The notes: generated from the sequence alone by a model not told the origin. 64,000 bases of DNA from Acestrorhynchus altus (GCA_034509495.1 CM067507.1:9108820-9172819); one strand, 5' to 3'; positions 1 through 10,747 are shown, counted from the stretch's first letter. A program made the numbers and translations.

Positions 1-400
1 ATCTTAGAGGGTTACATTTGCGGCATTTAGCAGACGCCCTTATCCAGAGCAACTTACAAAAGTGCTTTGCTGTTTACTTAGAATATCCTTAGCTAGTAGA
101 CGAGACAGGAATCTAGAGATTCTAGAGACCGTGTTGAAACAAAAGTCTTTATGGAGTTAAATACTCCTGAAACAGATGAGTCTTCAGTCTGCATTTGAAG
201 ACAGTGAGGGACTCAGCTGTTCGGACTCCCAGGGGAAGTTTGTTCCACCATTTTGGTGCCAGAACAGAAAAGAGTCTGGATGCATGTTTACCTTGCATTC
301 TGAGGGATGGTGGGTCAAGCCAAGCTGTACAACAGCTCGAAAGGCTGTTGGTACAGCTCAAGTTTTGACCATTAGAATTGGAAATGACTAAATAGGGGAC
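1..400 (-). mobile_element. LINE fragment: ORF2 C-terminus plus 3' tail, in NPHP3 intron 2
   Basis: The complement of 149-361 encodes a typical end of a LINE ORF2, with the motif FSVLAPKWWNKLPLGVRTAE followed by LKTHLFQEYL. It is followed at 1-120 by the widespread fish tail that reads on the minus strand as GTAAGTTGCTCTGGATAAGG and then a CGTCTGCTAAATGCC-like stretch. The tail and the reading frame lie in the right order for one element, probably of the L2 or a related clade. The copy is 5'-truncated and runs up to the window edge. Confidence 0.8.
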
Positions 401-532
401 AAATTTCAGGGTAAAAATGACTGTTTACAAATATTTTCTATTTTGTCTCTCCCAATGCCATCTTAGATCACTGCCACTGCTTGTTAAAAATTAAAGGCTA
501 TATAATTGTTTTTGAATCAACCTACGTGAAAC

Positions 533-835
533 AAAGTTGTCACCGAAATGTTTTGCATTGCTGTGGTGTGCTTACTTGGAACTTGGAGTACTGCTTATAT
601 GAGTAATACAAAGTCAAATCAAAACCCTGTATTACTACAAAAGACCTTTAGGAAACCTCTATTGTTACAGTAAGTGACACCTTCACAAATACGACCTTAA
701 TGGAAGAGCAAGTAGAAGAAAACCTAGTCAGAATCAGATGTTTCCAAATGAGCATTTACACAAGCATAATCCAATTTCAAAGCAAAGCCTGTGGACTGAT
801 GAAGAAACTTTTTGGCAGCGATGGACAGAAATGAT
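533..835. repeat. Direct duplicate, copy A (NPHP3 intron 2)
   Basis: This segment, from caaagttgtcaccgaaatg to cttttTGGCAGCGATGGACA, is nearly identical to 1666-1964. Copy A has about 22 extra bases after 'aacttgga' and lacks about 20 bases after 'gaaaacct' that copy B retains. A shorter motif beginning tctcccaatg and containing ccactgcttgttaaaaa also occurs twice here, at about 450-510 and 868-925. Confidence 0.9.
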
Positions 836-1037
836 TTCTTACAAATAATTTATATTTTTTTTGTCTCTCCCAATGACATCTTAGATCTGCCACTGCTTGT
901 TAAAAACTAATGGCTATAATATGATAAAAGTATTATATTTTTTTGCAGTAGACATGGCTACAGGCTCTATAATGGATAAAAGTAAGTTTCTGTTTTTAAG
1001 GAAAAAGAAACAGTCAGAATCAGACTAAGCTTCACAC

Positions 1038-1163
1038 CTTAAATTGACGTTTCACTTTGTCTCTGTCATGTTCAAACGTAGCTGCTCTCTCCATGGCCTG
1101 GTACTTTGCCTCCAAAGCACTCTCCTTCTCCCTGAGAATCTTCTGGTAAGTCTTTTGCAAAGC
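1038..1163 (-). CDS. nphp3: NPHP3 coding exon 2 (42 codons)
   Basis: Acceptor ...ttccag|GCT and donor AAG|GTGTGA bracket 126 bases encoding coiled coil from ALQKTYQK to DKVKRQFK. Both ends are phase 0. The surrounding introns carry two copies of the same roughly 290-bp segment (see the repeat entries). Confidence 0.94.
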
Positions 1164-2521
1164 CTGGAAAGCAGAGAAGGAGTGAGCTGTCAAGGAAATT
1201 AGCTCCTCAGCTATCATCGCTGTCCAGTAAAAAACATGTATCGCCAGGAGAAGGCAAAAAATGTTCATAACTTTGAAAAGAGGTTCATGTAACATATTTT
1301 TTCTCCCACAATTTTCAAATTCAGTGGAGTTAAACTATAGATAAAATAAAAAATGAAGGCTTTGGAAATGGAGTTACATGCTTTTCACTGAACAGGAGGG
1401 CTGCACCCAACAGACAATTTTTTTTTTGGGATAAAAAATAAAAAACAAACATCATACAATAAGCCAAATGTCTCTGTAAATGTTTTTGCTGTTTACTACA
1501 GACTTTTCCAGTTATTTCCCAGTAACACACCAGTGAAGTCAATGTAAAAAAGCCAAATGACCTAATTTTCTAAGTTGTTCGTTGTCTGAAATAAAAATAA
1601 AAAAGAAACAAAGTCTTTCTTGTTGCTGCTCCAATAGTTATTTTTGAATGAACAAAAATCAATGAAACAAAGTTGTCACCGAAATGTTTTGCATTGCTGT
1701 GGTGTGCTTACTTGGAACTTGGAACAAAGTCAAATCAAAACCCTGTATTACTACAAAAGACCTTTAGGAAACCTCTATTGTTACAGTAAGTGACACCTTC
1801 ACAAATATGACCTTAATGGAAGAGCAAATAGAAGAAAACCTTTCTTGCATTCTGACTACAAAGTCAGAATCAGATGTTTCCAAATGAGCATTTACACAAG
1901 CATAATCCAATTTCAAAGCAAAGGCTGTGGACTGATGAAGAAACTTTTTGGCAGTGATGGACAAATGCATGTGTGAAAAAACAAGGCACGCACAATTTCA
2001 TGATATAATAAAAAAAAAATGTTTCCAACTGTTAAGTACATGGGTGGATCAATCATGCATTGTGTTGCAGTCAGTGGCACCCAGTGAGACGCATGCTCCA
2101 GTATAGTGATACTGGCTGATCTGGTGAATCTGAATACAAAACATCATGTCAAAATACTGTCCAGTCCTGATTTATGCAATAAATCTGTCATGCTTACCTG
2201 CAGCTCAGCGCGAAGCCTTTTGTTCTCTTCATCCAACTTGGCCTCCTTCTTTTGCATGGAGGCAATCTCATTGTTTTTGCTCACACGGAAAATCTCATAG
2301 TCCTTCCGGAGACGATCATACTCAGCTGCATATTCCAGCTCCACAGAGCCTGTGGATTTGAAGCTGGCACCAATGCCCCGTGGGCCACGCCGGAATGAGC
2401 TGCGCAGAAGCCGGGCCTTGGGCTTCACTTCCACTGGAATCTCACATGCCTCACCACCCTCTGCCCCATAACCATCCTCAATCACATCCCCGGGGCTCAC
2501 CAGTGAGGAGGCCGTGCCCAT
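1038..2521 (-). CDS. nphp3: NPHP3 (nephrocystin-3), 5' end only: coding exons 1 and 2
   Basis: Two exons join in phase 0 to give the first 150 residues of nephrocystin-3, a ciliary protein of the inversin compartment that is mutated in nephronophthisis. Seen: the protein begins MGTASSLVSP, has the basic stretch EIPVEVKPKARLLR, and then a long charged coiled coil that includes ALQKTYQKILREKESALEAK. All of these match the vertebrate NPHP3 N-terminus as I know it. Gly2 is the family's N-myristoylation site, which is bound by UNC119B for delivery to the cilium. The start is well placed: the ATG sits in an optimal Kozak context (gccaccATGG). The Gly/Ala-rich insert of mammalian exon 1 is absent. 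The central P-loop NTPase region and the C-terminal TPR repeats are not in the window and should continue leftward beyond base 1. The assignment is secure; the remainder of the gene cannot be judged. Confidence 0.95.
1666..1964. repeat. Direct duplicate, copy B (NPHP3 intron 1)
   Basis: Second copy of the segment at 533-835, in the same orientation, so the pair brackets NPHP3 exon 2. On the minus strand the copy is open for 68 codons (1764-1970), starting near MHLSITAKKFLHQS. I do not recognise that peptide, and copy A is not open over the same length, so I do not call it a gene. Confidence 0.88.
2198..2521 (-). CDS. nphp3: NPHP3 coding exon 1 (108 codons)
   Basis: Runs from the ATG (complement of 2519-2521) to the codon for Gln108, followed by the donor CAG|GTAAGC (complement of 2192-2198). 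It encodes the myristoylation start and the beginning of the coiled coil, ending KRLRAELQ. The exon ends in phase 0. Confidence 0.95.
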
Positions 2522-2611
2522 GGTGGCTCCAGCTAAGACTTATCTACGAGATCCCACCCTGGCTAAAGGAGCAGTTGAGGCCCTGTGGATGAAATAAGCT
2601 ATATGAAATAT

Positions 2612-3255
2612 GTACTGCTTTGCGAAAAGTATTAACCCTCCTTGGCTTTTTACCTATTTTTTGTTTGTTTGTTTGTTAAAAAAAAAAAAAATAAAAAAAA
2701 AAAAAATAAAAAAAAGAAAATTGGCATGTGCATATGTATTCACCCCCTTTGCCCTTAAATAGTTCTGGTGCAAGCAATTACCTTCAGAAGTCACAACCTT
2801 AGTGAAATGAAGTCCACCTGTGTACAATTTAAGTGTCACATGATCAGATTTTCTGAAATGCCCCAGAGATGGACACTAACCAAACAACACAATGAAGACT
2901 AATGGATCTCCATACAGGTCAGTGTTGGGTTATACAAAAAACATACTAACCTCTGATGATCCCCTGGAGAAACATCAAATCCATTTTCATCAAATGAATA
3001 GAACATGGTACCACAACAAACCTACCAAGAGAGGGCCACCAACCAAATCTCTCAGACCAGGCAAAAAGGGCATTAATTAAAGAGGAAGCATTTAAGGAGC
3101 TGCAGATTTCACAAGCAGAGACTGGAGTTTCTTGGCTTTATGGAAGAGTGGTCAGAAAAAGCCTTTACTTGCAGACAAAAATAGGAAGCCTCATTTTGAG
3201 TTGAGACGTGGGGAAACTCCCCAAATGTATGGCAGCAGGTGCTCTAGATAGATTG
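2612..3255 (+). mobile_element. Truncated Tc1-like transposon just upstream of NPHP3
   Basis: The left terminal repeat begins near 2612 with ctttgcgaaaagtattaac and ccttggctttttacc, typical of a very common fish Tc1 family. It continues through a poly-A run at 2678-2718 into the transposase N-terminal region at 2892-3080, where LGYTKN and the GRPP-like KRGPPTKS are still legible. The frame is broken. The copy is cut near 3255, where the ACT minisatellite follows. An opposite-orientation relative lies at 60822-61690. Confidence 0.85.
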
Positions 3256-3282
3256 AACTTGGCCACCACATCTCATGTACTG

Positions 3283-4749
3283 TACTACTGTACTACTGTA
3301 ACTACTCCAAATACTCCAACTACTATAACTACTCTAATTACTGTAACTACTCCAAATACTATAACTACTCCAACTACTGTAACTACTCTAATTACTGTAA
3401 CTACTCCAAATACTGTAACTACTCCAACTACTGTAACTACTCCAACTACTGTAACTACTCTAATTATGTAAATACTCCAAATACTATAACTACTCTAATT
3501 ATTGTAACTACTCCAAATACTATAACTACTCTAATTACTGTAACTACTCCAACTACTGTAACTACTCCAAATACTGTAATTACTGTAACTACTCTAATTA
3601 CTGTAACTACTCCAAATACTCCAACTACTGTAACTACTCTAATTACAGTAACTACTCCTACTCCAATTACTGTAACTACTCCAACTACTCCAACTACTGT
3701 AACTACTCCAAATACTGTAACTACTCCAAATACTGTAACTACTTCAAATACTCCAACTACTGTAACTACTCTAATTATTGTAACTACTCCAACTACTGTA
3801 ACTACTCTAATTACTGTAACTACTCCAACTACTGTAATTAAACTAACTACTGTATCTACCGTAACTACTCCCAACTACTGTAATTAAACTAACTACTGTA
3901 ACCACTCCAACAACTGTAACCACTCCAACTACTGTAACTACTCTAACTACTCCAATTACTGTAACTACTCTAAATACCGTAACTACTGTAATTACTCCAA
4001 CTACTGTAACTACTCCAACTACTGTAACTACAGTAACTACTCCAACTACTGTAACTACTCCAACTACTGTGACTACAGTAACTACTGTAACTACTGTAAA
4101 TACTGTAACTACAGTAACTACAACTACTGTAACTACTCTAACTAATGTAAATACTCTACACTCCAACTACAGTAACTACTGTAACTACTCCAACTACTGT
4201 AACTATTGTAACTAAGGTAACTACGGTAACTACTCCAAATACTGTAACTACTCCAACTACTCCAAATACTGTAACTACTCAAAACACTGTAACTACTCTA
4301 ACTACTCCAACTACTGTAACTACTATAACTACTCCAAATACTCCTAATAGTCCAACTACTGTAAGTACTCCAACTACGGTAACTCCTGTAACTACTCTTA
4401 ACTACTCCAAATACTGTAACTACCCCAACTACTGTAACTACTGCAACTACTCCAACTACTGTAACTACTCCAAATACTATAACTACTGTAACTACTGTAA
4501 CTACTCCAACTACTGTAACTACTCCAACTACTGTAACTACTCTAAATACTATAACTACTCTAAAAAATGTAACTACTCTAACTACTCCAAATACTCTAAC
4601 TACTCCAACTACTGTAACTACTGCAACTACTCCAACTACTGTAACTACTCTAAATACTATAACTACTCTAAAAACTGTAACTACTGTAACTACCCCAACT
4701 ACTCTAACTACTCCAAAATCTGTAACTACAGTAACTACTCTAAGTACTG
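3283..4749. repeat. ACT-based minisatellite, about 1.47 kb
   Basis: The array is built from 9-base units of the form ACTACTNNA, where NNA is mostly CCA, GTA or CTA (or ATA). Units alternate to give frequent 18-base units such as ACTCCAACTACTGTAACT. Nearly all variation keeps a length divisible by three, which is why several long but meaningless frames (Val/Thr/Gly-rich on the minus strand, Thr/Val/Pro-rich on the plus strand) stay open through it. The flanks are a truncated Tc1-like element on the left and unique sequence on the right. Confidence 0.95.
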
Positions 4750-5077
4750 TAGCTGCGCTTCTATATCAATAAACACACCCTCTCAGTGAGAAGTGTTAGA
4801 AGAGAACACGGTCAAGTAAAGAAACAGAAACAGTTCTTACATTTTGGGAAAGAGGTAAACAAACGGTCAAGTCTTCCACAGTCCCTCATCACCAGGGCAA
4901 CCGCCTCCCTCTACGGCTCCCCTTTGCGGACAAACTACAACAGTTCTGTGACGAAAATAAGCGTTCAGCCGCTGGTTTTCAGAAAACTCTGGTTTTGGGG
5001 GAAAGCCCATGAAGATTTTTCCATGATTCAGGACTTATCTGCACAAATACAATGGTGAAATGACACGAGAATATACT

Positions 5078-5089
<12 letters not shown>
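4750..5089. other. Spacer, nothing recognised
   Basis: Sequence between the minisatellite and the TATC repeat. A 90-codon plus-strand frame (4786-5058) has no recognisable family motif and no visible splice or promoter context. Confidence 0.5.
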
Positions 5090-5158
<69 letters not shown>

Positions 5159-5174
5159 ACAAAACAAAACGCGT

Positions 5175-5226
<52 letters not shown>
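5090..5226. repeat. Compound microsatellite (TATC)n then (CA)n
   Basis: About 17 TATC units at 5090-5158 are followed after about 18 bases by about 24 CA units at 5177-5226. Confidence 0.97.
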
Positions 5227-5228
<2 letters not shown>

Positions 5229-7009
5229 TTTCCCCTTTGCCTCAGATTTTACGTACAGTAAGTAGGTACAGTAGGTACAGTAGTTCTGACCCATCTAGAC
5301 ATGGGCCCCACAGGACCTTCGTCAGTATCTGGTGGTAATTGGCCCTAAACCATTCCAGCAGATCCTTTAAGTCCTGTAAGGTGAGATGGGGCCTCTGGAT
5401 TGTATCAGTGACTTCTGTTTAAGTTCCGCCTTCTGTTTAGCACTGTTGGCCTACGTGTACATGTCTACATCAGGCCATTTTTGAGACATTTCTTTGTTCT
5501 CAAAATGACATTAGTTGACCGCAGTAATAACAGAACACTGCCTGGAACACTGGGATGGGCTGAGAAACTGAGCAGTGATCTGAGATCTCGAGTATTGGCT
5601 GGCTTGTGTTTGAGGATAGAATTAAATATTATTATTGTAAAATAAAATAAAAAAATCACATTAATTAATAAAAATGGATGGAATGGATGTTGTGGGTTTA
5701 TATTCATTTGTTTTTATGAGGTGATCCAAATTAAGGCTTACAAAAGTTACATTGCCTTAGATTTACTAAGATTATAATATAACAATAATTAATATAATCA
5801 TTGGCTCTGTATTATTATTAATGTGACATAGTACAAATTATATTATGGCATGCTATTAGTATATATAATGTATAATGATATATAATAACCTTTTTTTCTT
5901 TTTTTTGTATTTGAATTTGGTCATCATATCGGTCTGGACTTGACTTTGACTCAATTCGTCCTGGCCTTGGTCTTGAATATAGCATATAGTTGACTTTCTT
6001 TGGAGCACTGGCCACTGCATACTTTGAACTTCCCACAAGTTATAGGTAGCCATCACAGTTTGGTCCATGTTAAAGAGATTCAGTTTCTTACACAACTTGT
6101 GAAGAGCAATATTCAAATAAATGTTGATTTTGATAATTATTATTTTTTTTTAGATGCCACTGTAACATAATAATCAATACTTTCAGTGATTTTAATGTTA
6201 TTGATAAACAGTTATACTTGAGAATTAGTTTTCAATATGCCCTACTTGTGGTGTGTCCTAGGTACCGTCAATGATATTGTGGCATCCACAAAGTTTTTCT
6301 TTCTAGCGCTTCTATGACATTCACAGCAGATGATTTCATGGAAAACTAAAATTACAAATTCAATCAAAATTAGGCCAAAAGTGATTTTTCAGGTTTATAC
6401 CTGATAATTGTTGTATTGATATTTTGCTGGTCATTTACCCATTCCTGGACACATCCCACAAAATAGTATATTATCTGGATATGCCAGGTTTTGGACATTC
6501 CTTGACCTCTGGAAAATGGCTTGCTGGTCATAAAAACCAAGTCATTAGTATCTCATATTTTTCAATAAAGGCATGCATTTGGAGTTAATCACATTTTGCT
6601 TTAATTCAGCCACACAGGTAAATGATAGCATGTTATAAACAGTTTCATATTCATCAATGTAGTTGTGATTTGAGAAACTGAATGATGATTTTATGAGTCA
6701 TGAAGTTCAGAAAAGTGAAAAAGAAAGGTTGCATGTGTGTATTCCCAAAATGAGAACATGTGACTGCCTGCCAATCACATTACGCATATGACTAATACTG
6801 ACAATGTTTACTCAGCTGATGCGGCTTTGTACCAAATCCATTACACAATAACATTGGGGAGTGGAGGTTGGGGGTGCAGTGCTGTTACAAACTACTAATA
6901 CCCAGCCAAAGCTTATGGACAATACCAGTGAAAGATCATTTATAGGCCATATATAGTACTATTATCCTATTTTATGAGTAGGTAGTTCTTTTCCTAGTTC
7001 TTGCCATGC
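5227..7009. other. AT-rich intergenic spacer
   Basis: This stretch lies between the microsatellite and the 3' end of the GPR17-like gene. It contains TA-rich runs near 5860-5890 and no reading frame with recognisable motifs. The 3' UTR of the GPR17-like gene must lie in its right part. I see no perfect AATAAA on the minus strand close to the stop, so the mRNA end is undefined. Confidence 0.6.
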
Positions 7010-7966
7010 TCAGGTGGTGGAATGTGGCTTGTCTTTGTCCATTGTCTTTCCACATAGCTGAAGCAGAATGGTCTGGTAGTTTCTTGTCAGGAAAAAGTAC
7101 ATGACCGGATCCAGCACACCACTGACACATGTCAGAGCAGATGTTAAGCGGTTGCCAAGAGCCAGAGATCTAATTTCAGTGTCTGATAGGTCTTTGTGAG
7201 TGTGCCGTTCAATGTAAAGGATCCGGTGTATGTGGTAGGGCACAAAGGTGATAAAAAAGATGACCATGGTCAGGACAATCATCCTCAAAGCTTTCTGCTG
7301 GACAGAAGTCCTCTCGTTGAAAGCCATTGCTCGGAGCTTATGCAGAATGAGCACGTAAGACACTATCAAGGTGACTAAAGGGATTGTAATGGCAACCACT
7401 GTTGACACAAGAGCCTTGTGGGAAGATTTCTCCAGGTAGAGCTGCTGGCATGTGGTCACGTTTCGTTCTGCTGAGTGGACCGTCATAGTTTGAGGCAAGA
7501 AAAGCACAGGCGACATGGACACAGACCCTATGACCCACAGGACCACGCAGGCCACTTTGGCATTAATATTTTTCCTCAAGTTCTGGCACCGCAGTGGCAG
7601 GACAATGGCCAAAAGGCGGTCAAGGCTGATGTAAGTCATGAAGAACATACTGCAGTAGAGGTTTAAGAAGAAGAGAAAGCCCACTAGGCGACATGATGCC
7701 TCCCCAAGTGCCCAGTGATTGTCTGAAGCATGGTAGATCACACGCATGGGCAGCACCAGCATGTAGGACATGTCAGCTATTGCAAGGTTCAGCAGGAACA
7801 CCTTAGTAGGGGTGCTTTTCTTGGCATGGCAGAATACCCACAGAGCTAGGGCATTGGAAGGAACTGAGAGAATGAAGACTACTATGTAGAAGATGGCAAA
7901 GCAAACATTTTCCTCATGGGAACCAGCTATGTAGAAGCTGTTCCTATTCTCATCTGAAGCATTCAT
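7010..7966 (-). CDS. gpr17: GPR17-like P2Y-family G-protein-coupled receptor, complete
   Basis: Intact 318-residue class A GPCR in a single coding exon. Seven hydrophobic segments lie near residues 22-46, 55-78, 92-115, 137-158, 187-210, 230-252 and 272-294. Cys92 (TM3) and Cys173 (second extracellular loop) can form the usual disulfide. The DRY position reads DRL (116-118), TM6 carries FVPYHIHR (241-248) as in nucleotide and lipid receptors of the P2Y group, and TM7 ends DPVMY (286-290). Sequons NAS (2-4) and NVT (169-171) are likely glycosylation sites. NHWALGEASCRLVGFLF and LALGNRLTSALT closely follow GPR17, the receptor of oligodendrocyte precursors reported to respond to uracil nucleotides and cysteinyl leukotrienes. 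Another P2Y-like or CysLT-like paralogue is the main alternative. An acceptor (tattcttttag|GCTC) lies 28 bases upstream of the ATG, so a 5' UTR intron is likely. Confidence 0.88.
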   Translation of the reverse strand: MNASDENRNSFYIAGSHEENVCFAIFYIVVFILSVPSNALALWVFCHAKKSTPTKVFLLNLAIADMSYMLVLPMRVIYHASDNHWALGEASCRLVGFLFFLNLYCSMFFMTYISLDRLLAIVLPLRCQNLRKNINAKVACVVLWVIGSVSMSPVLFLPQTMTVHSAERNVTTCQQLYLEKSSHKALVSTVVAITIPLVTLIVSYVLILHKLRAMAFNERTSVQQKALRMIVLTMVIFFITFVPYHIHRILYIERHTHKDLSDTEIRSLALGNRLTSALTCVSGVLDPVMYFFLTRNYQTILLQLCGKTMDKDKPHSTT

Positions 7967-7994
7967 CAGAAGTTCTTATGGGTTCACTTTGAGC
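7967..7994 (-). other. gpr17: 5' UTR part of the GPR17-like coding exon, with splice acceptor
   Basis: A pyrimidine-rich acceptor, cttttattcttttag|GCTC on the minus strand, places the exon edge at 7994. Rhodopsin-class receptors of this family commonly have one coding exon preceded by a non-coding exon. Confidence 0.6.
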
Positions 7995-9029
7995 CTAAAA
8001 GAATAAAAGACAGAGAAATAGAGAAGTCAGTTACTGATGTATATATCATGCATGTTTATATTCAATACATGTAAAGTGGCAAGATTTCATATTTTTTTTT
8101 ATCACAGCTGGATAAAAATCAAAGTTTGATTTTATTTGGAAATCAAGAGTCCTACAGTCTCAACTCAAACTCCTTGAGTCAGAAGAAAGAGTGGAGAGGC
8201 ACAAAATGTAAGGTGTCTGAATACCAATATGAAATTCCCACAGACTGTGATGTTTAGTGTGCCCTGTCATATGCTGGTGTATTTGATCAAGTCTAGAGTC
8301 AAGGCAGGAGAATTTACAGCACTTCATGGATCTAAACAGATCAGATAAAGCATCCTGAGTATATACATTAACATACTTAACAAAAGTTGGACAATTCTGT
8401 ATTGTACACTCTTCTGTGTTCGACCTTATCAATAGCTTTGAATTCAACTGACCTCAAAGGAAACAAAAGACCCAAACGACACATCAAACGGAAATAGTTC
8501 ATAGATGAGACATAAAGTGAGCTTCCTGACAGTTTTGAAATTATGCTGTAGTTCAACACCTCCACTGGTCATGTGTGTGTGGGTTGTTTCAGCAACATGC
8601 TTCCTTGCAACAGACTGTCTTGTTGCACTTCTCCTGACCTGTTGGGACTTTCAAAGACATAGCAGGTCATTCAGCTTGTGCCTCTTGAGGTGGATTTTCA
8701 GGTGTGTTTAAGGAGATTATCCTGCTTTAGAATTTAGTATACCCAATTCCCCTGCCACCATTTCAGAATCAGCTAAACCTTCAGTCAAACCTGGGGTTTG
8801 AAAGAGCTTTCTAGCAATCCTGTAAACAGCTCTCTTGGAAATTTTGTTGGCACACAAATGGTGGAACCAACAAATGGTGTAATCAGCAACTTCTTGGGTT
8901 CGAACAGTCACTTGTTGTCTTCAAATGCTGACTGAAGACCTGTTTCATGAGCACTTAACACATTACAGGATTATAATCATACTGAATATTGTGGTATAAA
9001 GGTCTCCAATCTGACATTTGTTTTCGGTG
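7995..9029. other. Candidate 5' UTR intron of the GPR17-like gene, unannotated
   Basis: No recognisable coding motif or transposon is seen. Frames in this stretch (for example the minus frame at 8717-8911) match no family I know. Confidence 0.45.
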
Positions 9030-9190
9030 GCACCTATGATTGAGGTATCTCTGGATTCTAGCCTCAACAAACTAGTTAAGTATATTTTTTGAGTGAACAG
9101 CAAAGCACTTTTGTAAGTCACTCTGGATACCTGACCGGAACTGACTCTGGATATGAGCGTCTGGCAAATGCTGTAATTCCTTAATTCCAT
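9030..9190 (+). mobile_element. LINE 3' tail fragment
   Basis: gaacagcaaagcacttttg and gtaagtcactctggatacc match the tail of the LINE at 1-120 in opposite orientation, ending gagcgtctggcaaatgctg. The copy contains an internal partial duplication of 'ctctggata'. No coding part remains. Confidence 0.7.
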
Positions 9191-9257
9191 TAAAAACTGA
9201 AGGAACACTCCCTGAAAAAATGAATGAATTTTGGAGACCAGTTCATCGTAATATTCT

Positions 9258-9262
9258 AAAAA

Positions 9263-9351
<89 letters not shown>
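9258..9351. repeat. (A)n(TA)n microsatellite
   Basis: About 23 A followed by about 35 TA units. Confidence 0.97.
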
Positions 9352-9353
<2 letters not shown>

Positions 9354-9430
9354 CTGTGTCCCCTCTGAGAGTTTGCAGTTCAGTGCATGTACCTTCTGCA
9401 AAAGTGAACATACAGAAAACAGAAACTTAC

Positions 9431-9530
9431 CAGCAGGTTCAGCAGTTCTCCTTCAGTATTGAATCCGTCTCTCAGAATGACAATGTTCTGTTTCAGCCGT
9501 GACTAAGTTTAGGACATTTCATGTAGACTC
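9431..9530 (-). other. gpr17: Possible non-coding first exon of the GPR17-like gene
   Basis: On the minus strand a consensus donor CTG|GTAAGT lies at complement 9425-9431, about 1.4 kb upstream of the coding exon acceptor. No other signal fixes the 5' end, which is drawn arbitrarily. This is an inference from one good donor and the expected gene structure. Confidence 0.3.
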
Positions 9531-10549
9531 CACCTACATTTAATCCACGTCCTCTTTTGGTTGCTCACATCTGCTTCATATGTAGTATTCAACACTGTCT
9601 GCTCTCAGATGCATTGCTGTGGTAAATCCCCTAATGATGTGTTTACAGTCTAACCTGACCGGAACTCACTCGTTACATGCAAACATAAATAAAACGTACC
9701 TGGATTCACATAGACAGTATGATCCATTGTTTATTAGGACTGTAACAGGAACATTGTAATTATTGTTTGTAATTATTCCCAAATCCTCTTTCTTTTGGTG
9801 CTGTAGGAGAAAAAATGTTAAAGCTGGTAAGCTTTTAGCCTAGCACAGATACTCATGGCACTTTCTTGAACATTTAGATGTGTACAGTGGATGCATTAGT
9901 TGAGGACTTGCTGACAAAAAAGAATGGAAATAACATTCCAGCATTCATTATGAAATCCAGTGCTGATGTGATGACATGAGATGCTGGTCAGACCCACAAT
10001 AAGTTTCCATTCCATGTCCAGCTTAAAGCAAGGGTTACCAAAAGTTTTCATGAAAGGATCCACCTGTCCATTACTCTGCATACTGTTCTTTAATAAAACA
10101 ATACACTATTATTAAGTGATAAAATGACTCATGTTCTGTATTCAGCTCAAATATTTATCATGAAAAAATGAATAGATTTATCTTGTGTTTATCTCTGGTT
10201 CTCATATGCGTTGTTCAACTAAAGGATTAAATTCCCCTCTCAGCCCACGTTAAACATTGTTAAATGGTCGAGCAAACATCACATGAAACTTCCTCTCCCA
10301 TTTAAGATTACCATAATATTTTGAAACTGTGTTGTTAGATCACCATAATTATAAGTACTGGTTTCACTGGTGTGTTACTGGTAAATAAGAGCAGAGTGTT
10401 TCCAACTTGAGTCTAGCAACAGTGAACAGCTTCACTGAACAGTGAACTGCAGATCATTGCTGACAGTAGCACACTGGAACCAGTTTTGAGCCAGCTTCCA
10501 AGTACAACTGGAACTTTGGTTTCAAGATCAAGCTTTGCATGAATCTAAA
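9531..10549. other. Intergenic spacer, nothing recognised
   Basis: No reading frame, RNA gene or transposon recognised between the GPR17-like upstream region and the hAT-like MITE. Confidence 0.5.
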
Positions 10550-10557
10550 AGCTACAG

Positions 10558-10747
10558 CAGGGCTGTCAAACCATATCCACAATGTGCCGCTGTGGCTGCA
10601 GGTTTTCATTCCAGGTAAACAGAAGCCTGTGTTTAGTTATTTGAAGAAGATCCACTTGATTTAGCAAGTAAAAGCAGGTGTCACTGCAGGTTGTTTACAA
10701 TGAAAACCTGCAACCATACCTATTATAGTTACCGTTTGACACCTCTG
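10558..10747. mobile_element. hAT-like MITE, 190 bp, with 8-bp target-site duplication
   Basis: The termini are inverted repeats CAGGGCTGTCAAAC and (reading inward from the other end) CAGAGGTGTCAAAC, 12 of 14 bases matching. The element is flanked by agctacag (10550-10557) and agctacaa (10748-10755), an 8-bp duplication with one mismatch, as expected for hAT transposition. It has no coding capacity. Confidence 0.85.

Noticed and set aside
3208..3471. Plus-strand Thr/Val/Pro-rich 87-codon frame
   Set aside because: It begins in Tc1 sequence and runs into the same minisatellite; a repeat artefact.
3464..4166. Two long minus-strand frames (136 and 107 codons) rich in Val, Thr and Gly
   Set aside because: They lie wholly inside the ACT minisatellite, whose unit length is a multiple of three and lacks stop triplets in that frame; no gene signals.
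7196..7666. Frames overlapping the GPR17-like coding region on either strand
   Set aside because: Shadow frames of an intact, well-supported receptor gene.
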